7,781 nt of DNA from Nanobdellati archaeon (GTDB taxonomy: Archaea; Aenigmatarchaeota; Aenigmatarchaeia; PWEA01). Under the pieces are notes generated by a model, which saw only the letters and a program-made list of their open reading frames with translations, was not told where the DNA came from and did no database searches. The position numbers and the translations under genes are program-made. Below, in pieces: positions 3,283-7,781 of this stretch (the first letter of the stretch is position 1; the number at the start of each line of letters is the position of its first letter). The stretch covers positions 1-7,781 of the forward strand of contig JAKOPB010000017.1 in the NCBI GenBank assembly GCA_022257805.1, written 5' to 3'.

Positions 3283-6200
3283 ATGATCGAAGAGCTTGAG
3301 GAGTTTTTCAGAAAGTTCTACGAAGAGGACCTTCTGGAGGCGGTCAGAGAGGACGAGGACTTCGTTCTTATAGATTTCCGGAAGTTGGACAAATACGCCG
3401 GTCACGAGCTGACGGAGGAACTTCTCGAAAATCCCAAGGAATTCTTCGATGCAGCTGAGGATGCTGTTGGTGAGATAGATCTAGGCGTGGACAAGGAGGT
3501 CGATCTCAACGTCAGGGTGGAGAACATACCCGATGACGAAAAAACGAGGATAAAGGATCTGAGGAGCAAACACCTGGGAAAGTTTGTGAAGGTGGAAGGC
3601 ACAGTTAACAGGGCATCGGAGGTGAAACCGGAGCTTGAGGTTGCCGTTTTCGAGTGTCCGGACTGTGGTGAGAAGATGGAAGTCCCGCAGCTCAAGAAGA
3701 GAATGAGCTATCCGTCCCGTTGTGACTGCGGTCGTAAAAGAGGTTTTAACCAGGTGGGAAGGGAATTGAGTGATGCAAGATGGATCCACGTGGAGGATCT
3801 CTTTGAGAAGGTTTCAGGCGAGAAACCCGGGGAGGTTTCTGTTTACCTCAAGGACGGTCTCACGACACCGAGGATGCAGAGAAGGACGGATCCAGGTACA
3901 CGTCTGGAGATAACAGGCAGGGTTAGGGAGATGCCCAAGCGTATCCAGGGGAAGAAGACGAGGCAACTGGATATATTCCTCGAGGCAAACTGGTTGAGTC
4001 CGAAGGAGACAACCTTTGAGGATATGGAGGTTACGGAAGAGGAAGAAGACAAGATTCAGGAGCTAGCGGGGGACGATAAGATATACAATAAACTTATCAA
4101 ATCACTCGCTCCGTCCATGTACGGCCTGGACGAGGAGAAGGAGGCCATAATACTTCAGCTCTTCGGAGGTGTTCCACACAGGCTTCCCGACGGAACCAAG
4201 ATACGTGGAGATATACATATACTTTTCGTCGGCGATCCCAGCTCGGGCAAGACACAGCTATTAAAACTGGCTGCTGACATGCTTCCCAGAGGTAAATACG
4301 CATCCGGTAAGGGTACATCGGCCGCCGGTCTTACCGCCACTGTCGTCAGAGATGAGGAGTTTATGGGCGGTTGGGTTCTCGAGGCCGGGGCTCTTGTCCT
4401 GGCAAACCAGGGTGTTCTATGCATAGACGAGTTTGACAAGATGTCCAAGGAGGACCAGGTGAACCTACATGAAGCGATGTCGACACAGAGCTACCATCCT
4501 GATTTCAAGCTTCTGGTTCCAGACGGATCCTCCAGGAAAATTGGCGAGCTCGTGGACGGGCTGATGGATGAGTATGATGACAGGATTGTCGAGGGCGAGG
4601 ACTGCGAGATGTTGGAGGTTCCTGAGGACGAGGACCTGGAGCTTGTCTCCACGGATTTTTCGTCCATTTACCCCAGAAAACCCTCCCGTGTCAGCAGGCA
4701 CGAGGCACCCGAGCAGTTTTACGTACTTCGAATAGGCTCCGGTAGAGAGGTCAAGGTTACTCCTGAACACCCGGTCTGGACCATAAAGGATGGCGAGATA
4801 ACCACCCTTAGAGCGGACGAAGTAAAGGAAGGTAGTTGGATTCCTGTCCCACTTTCACTTCCGATAGAAGGTGAAGAACAGGAACTAGATGAAGTGGGTG
4901 GGTTCCATCCCAACTCGAAGGAGATCGAGATCCCAGTGCATAATTCACCAGAGCTCTGTTCGCTTATCGGCTATATAATATCTGACTGCGGGTACGAGAT
5001 GAACCGTGGCAAAAAGAATGGGCTTAACTTTACTAACTCGGATCCCTGTCTTCTCCGGGACTTCAGATCTTTGATGGATGAACTTTTCGGTCTGGAGCCG
5101 TATGAAAGGGAAAGAGATGACGGGGGTTCAAGTAGAACGACTTTGAGGTATGTTTCCAGCAGGTTGAGGGACTTTTTAAACGGCCTTGGTGGAGGCCTTC
5201 TGGTAAAACATGACAAGAAGAGGATACCCGAGAAGATAATGAAGTGCAGGAGAGATGATATCAGGAATCTTCTTCAACGAGCCTTCGCCGGGGACGGTGG
5301 AATTGTTGACAAGGATCGTGGATTGGAGGTAGTTTATACAACTTCTTCTGAGGAACTTGCGAGGCAGATTTCTGACCTTCTCCTAAGGTTTTCAGTACCC
5401 AGTAAGATAAGAAAGTGCAAAGCAGAGTCCGGTAAGGGGATATATAGAGTTGTCGTTTCTGGTCAAGACTCTATAAAGAAGTTCGCGGAAGAGATAGGAT
5501 TTCTCAGGGAAGAAGAGAACGAGAGGCTTCTGGATTATCTCGATGAAGATAAATCTCTTAGGAAGAACCTCTTCGAGACAGTCCCGGAGGTTGGGGGTCT
5601 GGTTACTTCCATTCTTGAGGATCTGAATATGTCGAGAGAGAAGGTGGTTGGTTGGTCTCTCGAGGAGTACGAGAACAACAAAATAAGCTTCACACGTCCT
5701 ACCTTGAAAAGAATAGTTCCCGATCTGGAGGAGAGATATATAGAGCTTTTGAATACTGTAAGTTCTATCCCAAAAGAAGGTGTAGAATTGAGAGAGATCA
5801 GGCTAGATTTCGGAGTTGAGGTCAAGGATATAGCTGAAGAAATGGGCGTTTCACCCGGAACTATTTACTATAGGGAAGATAATTCCACGAAGTTGAATGA
5901 ATATACAGAAGTTCTTCAGGAAAAACTGAAAGAAAGACTTGATGTTAAGACAAGAATAGAGTTTCTTAAACATATTGTGGAGGGTGAAATAGGCTGGGTT
6001 CAGGTCGATGAAGTGGAAAAGGTGCCTAATGACGTGGACATGGTCTACGACGTGACCGTCCCTGGCAGAACCTTTATATCCAACGGTATGGTTTTACACA
6101 ATACGGTATCGATTTCGAAGGCGACGATACAGGCCACTCTGCCTGCAGAGACCTCCATAATAGGTGGTGCAAATCCCAAGTTCTCACGTTTTGATCCTTA

Positions 6201-6894
6201 CAGGCCGATAGCTGAGCAGATAGATATTCCTGATACCATACTTTCGCGTTTCGATCTCAAGTTCGTACTACGTGACGTACCCGATAAACAGAGAGACGAG
6301 GAGATCGTGGACCATATAATAGGTTCCCGGATCGAGGGTGAAGAGGCCGAGCCGTTGATAGATATTGACTTCTTAAGAAAGTATATATCGTATGCGAGGA
6401 GGAACAGTCGGCCTGAGATCACTAAGAAATCTGCTTCAGTCCTGAAAAACTTCTACGTGGACATGAGGAGTAAATATATAGATGCGGAGAGCGATACAGT
6501 CCCTATAACACTTCGTCAGTACGAGGCACTGCAGAGGTTAGCAGAGGCCTCGGCAAAGGTCAGGCTCGCCGAAACTGTGGAGAAGCAGGATGCGCAGCGT
6601 GCTATAAGATTGATGAAGCATTCCATAAAGCAGCTCGGGATGGATCCGGAGACACATGAAATAGATATAGACAGGGCAGAGGGTGGAACTCCTGCTTCTG
6701 AGCGCTCCAAGATGAGCAAGGTCATGGATGTTCTGGACGATCTGGAGGAGGATCTCGGTAAAAACATCCCTGAGGAGGACTTGCTTTCAGCGATGGAGGA
6801 GCAAGGTTTAAGTAAGCCGGAGAAGTTAATACAAGAGATGAAAAACAAAGGTATGATATTCGAGCCCAGACCGGGACATGTTCAGAAGGTGTGA
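3283..6894 (+). CDS. mcm: MCM replicative DNA helicase interrupted by an intein
   Basis: The replicative helicase of archaea, a hexameric 3'-5' DNA translocase. The 1203-residue precursor gives a 665-residue helicase once residues 403-940 are spliced out. Domains: N-terminal helical domain (1-~90) and an OB domain with a zinc ribbon, C125-x2-C128-x18-C147-x-C149 (the last pair is CxC, not CxxC). The AAA+ core follows, with Walker A GDPSSGKT (317-324), Walker B LCIDEFDKM (379-387), sensor 1 GGANPKF (961-967, N964) and arginine finger LSRFD (987-991, R989). A winged helix fills about 1130-1203. The intein lies between Walker B and sensor 1. All ATPase residues are present, so the spliced enzyme should work. 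Start ATG 3283 is about 15 nt after the predicted transcript start. Tandem stops TGATGA end the gene, and the next gene starts 4 nt later. Confidence 0.97.
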   Translation: MIEELEEFFRKFYEEDLLEAVREDEDFVLIDFRKLDKYAGHELTEELLENPKEFFDAAEDAVGEIDLGVDKEVDLNVRVENIPDDEKTRIKDLRSKHLGKFVKVEGTVNRASEVKPELEVAVFECPDCGEKMEVPQLKKRMSYPSRCDCGRKRGFNQVGRELSDARWIHVEDLFEKVSGEKPGEVSVYLKDGLTTPRMQRRTDPGTRLEITGRVREMPKRIQGKKTRQLDIFLEANWLSPKETTFEDMEVTEEEEDKIQELAGDDKIYNKLIKSLAPSMYGLDEEKEAIILQLFGGVPHRLPDGTKIRGDIHILFVGDPSSGKTQLLKLAADMLPRGKYASGKGTSAAGLTATVVRDEEFMGGWVLEAGALVLANQGVLCIDEFDKMSKEDQVNLHEAMSTQSYHPDFKLLVPDGSSRKIGELVDGLMDEYDDRIVEGEDCEMLEVPEDEDLELVSTDFSSIYPRKPSRVSRHEAPEQFYVLRIGSGREVKVTPEHPVWTIKDGEITTLRADEVKEGSWIPVPLSLPIEGEEQELDEVGGFHPNSKEIEIPVHNSPELCSLIGYIISDCGYEMNRGKKNGLNFTNSDPCLLRDFRSLMDELFGLEPYERERDDGGSSRTTLRYVSSRLRDFLNGLGGGLLVKHDKKRIPEKIMKCRRDDIRNLLQRAFAGDGGIVDKDRGLEVVYTTSSEELARQISDLLLRFSVPSKIRKCKAESGKGIYRVVVSGQDSIKKFAEEIGFLREEENERLLDYLDEDKSLRKNLFETVPEVGGLVTSILEDLNMSREKVVGWSLEEYENNKISFTRPTLKRIVPDLEERYIELLNTVSSIPKEGVELREIRLDFGVEVKDIAEEMGVSPGTIYYREDNSTKLNEYTEVLQEKLKERLDVKTRIEFLKHIVEGEIGWVQVDEVEKVPNDVDMVYDVTVPGRTFISNGMVLHNTVSISKATIQATLPAETSIIGGANPKFSRFDPYRPIAEQIDIPDTILSRFDLKFVLRDVPDKQRDEEIVDHIIGSRIEGEEAEPLIDIDFLRKYISYARRNSRPEITKKSASVLKNFYVDMRSKYIDAESDTVPITLRQYEALQRLAEASAKVRLAETVEKQDAQRAIRLMKHSIKQLGMDPETHEIDIDRAEGGTPASERSKMSKVMDVLDDLEEDLGKNIPEEDLLSAMEEQGLSKPEKLIQEMKNKGMIFEPRPGHVQKV
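4489..6102 (+). mobile_element. Intein with LAGLIDADG homing endonuclease and HTH, within mcm
   Basis: 538 residues (403-940 of the precursor) inserted in HEAMSTQ^TVSISKA, a junction that reads as normal MCM sequence when joined. The first residue is Ser (SYHPDFKLLVPDG), a less common but functional alternative to Cys. Splicing block B is V-T-P-E-H-P-V (T493, H496), block F is VYDVTVPGRTFI (921-932), and block G is NGMVLHN (934-940), with Thr941 as the +1 nucleophile. The endonuclease motifs are LIGYIISDCGY (D568) and LLQRAFAGDGGI (D671). Both catalytic Asp are kept, so homing activity is likely. A helix-turn-helix, VKDIAEEMGVSPGTIYYRED (847-866), lies between the endonuclease and block F. 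The segment from about 5300 to 6000 looks more AT-rich than the exteins. Confidence 0.95.
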
Positions 6895-6898
6895 TGAT

Positions 6899-7225
6899 AT
6901 GAGTGAAAAGAAGAAAAAAGAAAAAGAAGATGAGGCTTTTTTCAGTGACTCCTTTTCCGTTCTGTTCAATCCTCATAAGTTCGTCTTCGACTTCAAACAG
7001 TCTACTCCGAAGGTAGGTACATCCAAGGAAGGCAGGAAGGTTGAATCGGTGGTTTGGCACAGACCCGTGGTAGTGGATCCAATACTCGCCAAGAAGATGC
7101 TGACAGTTCTCGAAAAAAACGTGGAGAAGTACGAGAACAAGTTCGGTGAGATTGAAATTGAGAAGATGAAGAAGGAGGAAGAGGTAGAAGCAGAGGATGC
7201 CGAAGAACCTACATATATAGGTTGA
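6899..7225 (+). CDS. DUF3467 family protein
   Basis: A 108-residue protein recognised as DUF3467 by the blocks FNPHKFVFDF (23-32), VVWHRPVVVDPILAKKMLTVLEKNVEKYENKFGEI (51-85). The first 12 residues are lysine-rich and the last 20 strongly acidic, both probably flexible. The core is predicted to be a beta strand pair followed by a long helix. Its molecular function is not established. Position directly between mcm and an OB-fold gene, with 4-nt gaps on both sides, suggests a role linked to replication or single-stranded DNA handling, but that rests on context alone. ATG 6899 is preferred over an upstream frame start at 6878 because GGTGTGA (6888-6894) lies four bases before it and the protein homology begins here. 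Confidence 0.85.
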   Translation: MSEKKKKEKEDEAFFSDSFSVLFNPHKFVFDFKQSTPKVGTSKEGRKVESVVWHRPVVVDPILAKKMLTVLEKNVEKYENKFGEIEIEKMKKEEEVEAEDAEEPTYIG

Positions 7226-7229
7226 TCTT

Positions 7230-7781
7230 ATGGACGGAAAACAAAAGAGACTGACTGCCAGAAGGGCCATAGCCGAGGACCTCATTAATGGAAGGTATTT
7301 CAGACGAGAGGGGTTCAAGAGCAACTACCTGGTAACTCCCCGTGGCCAGAGGGTCAGCAGGGTCAAGATGGTTGCTACCGTCACTACAAAGTTTGTCAAC
7401 GACGATGGAACCTACGCCTTTGTGGTTCTCGACGATGGAACCGAGACCATACGGGCCAAGTTCTTTCAGGATCTCGAGAACTTTGAAAAGGTGGAGGAAG
7501 GTGATCTCGTTACGGTAATAGGGAAGGTCCAGGAGTACGAAGGGGAGATATATGTGAACCCTGAGATCTTGAAGGTTGTGGACGATAGTAATCTCCTCAG
7601 CCTTAATCTTGCCGAGGTTGCAGATGAGCTGAAGTCTCTCGAAGATGACAGGAAAAGACTGGAGGAGCTAAGAGACAAGTATCCTGACAACCACGAGGAA
7701 GTGTTTGCTGAGGAAGTTGGTATAGAGAGAGCAGAGGCCATACTCAAGTCCGAGGAACTGGACAGGGAAGACTTCGACGAG
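7230..7781 (+). CDS. OB-fold RPA-associated-type protein (3' end beyond window)
   Basis: Open for 184 codons without a stop to the window end, so the C-terminus is missing. Residues 10-40 carry ARRAIAEDLINGRYFRR... and NYLVTPRGQRVSRV, followed by an OB fold (about 44-118: MVATVTTKF, YAFVVLDDGTETIRAKFF, GDLVTVIGKVQEYEGEIYVNPEIL). This layout matches archaeal RPA-associated OB proteins (COG3390-like), which are encoded with single-stranded DNA binding proteins. The likely role is binding single-stranded DNA or supporting RPA at the fork. After 120 the chain is acidic and helical, with a possible coiled coil at 130-150. AGGTTGA (7219-7225) precedes ATG 7230 by four bases, a spacing identical to that of the gene before. 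An RPA gene next along would fit but is outside the window. A plain RPA32-like subunit is the main alternative. Confidence 0.8.
   Translation, partial: MDGKQKRLTARRAIAEDLINGRYFRREGFKSNYLVTPRGQRVSRVKMVATVTTKFVNDDGTYAFVVLDDGTETIRAKFFQDLENFEKVEEGDLVTVIGKVQEYEGEIYVNPEILKVVDDSNLLSLNLAEVADELKSLEDDRKRLEELRDKYPDNHEEVFAEEVGIERAEAILKSEELDREDFDE

Noticed and set aside
4489..6102. The 1.6-kb insertion in mcm as a frame-preserving insertion sequence or a fused second gene
   Set aside because: Intein blocks A, B, F and G, terminal His-Asn followed by Thr, and seamless MCM sequence across the junction show that it is an intein.
6722..7324. A 200-codon open frame on the minus strand across the mcm end and DUF3467 gene
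   Set aside because: It is antisense to three recognisable plus-strand genes, its product is a Phe/Leu/Ser-rich shadow with no family features, and it has no promoter or ribosome site.
7466..7747. A Ser-rich minus-strand open frame opposite the OB-fold gene
   Set aside because: Its low-complexity Ser/Leu composition mirrors the GAG/GAA-rich plus-strand gene, so it is a shadow.

Overview
The window looks archaeal and probably comes from a salt-adapted lineage. It carries an archaeal-type MCM helicase, TATA-box promoters with a BRE-like flank, and GGTG or GAGG Shine-Dalgarno sites. The proteins are rich in Glu and Asp, as expected for a salt-in proteome. A nanohaloarchaeal or other halophilic euryarchaeal source would fit, but that is inference from composition and not a phylogenetic result.

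The left half (about 1-3230) is accessory. An AbiEi antitoxin / AbiEii nucleotidyltransferase toxin operon (133-1463, +) is bracketed by two copies of a roughly 93-bp direct repeat (2-94 and 1526-1619). The repeat holds a promoter-like block and an inverted repeat. Facing it on the minus strand is an overlapping MNT/HEPN pair (2323 down to 1618), a second toxin-antitoxin-type module. Then come two small translationally coupled genes (2570-3210, +): an Asn/Gly-rich acidic fragment and a Cys-rich protein resembling secreted tip or adhesin domains, neither with a visible signal peptide.

The right half (3232-7781) is a replication operon on the plus strand. It contains mcm, a DUF3467 gene and an OB-fold RPA-associated-type gene that runs off the window end, with 4-nt gaps between genes. 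mcm is 1203 codons long because it carries a 538-residue intein (nt 4489-6102) with two LAGLIDADG motifs and a helix-turn-helix. Removing it leaves a 665-residue helicase of normal length. The intein lies between Walker B and sensor 1, so the protein must splice to be a helicase.

The most unusual signal outside the genes is a recurring promoter-like block, GGTTAAATTTAA followed 25-26 nt from its start by TATTTAsTACGG. It occurs before abiEi, between abiEii and the HEPN gene, and before mcm, with a partial copy before the 2570 gene. Each accessory module is therefore separated from its neighbour by a copy, which suggests modular assembly or repeat-mediated recombination next to the mcm promoter.
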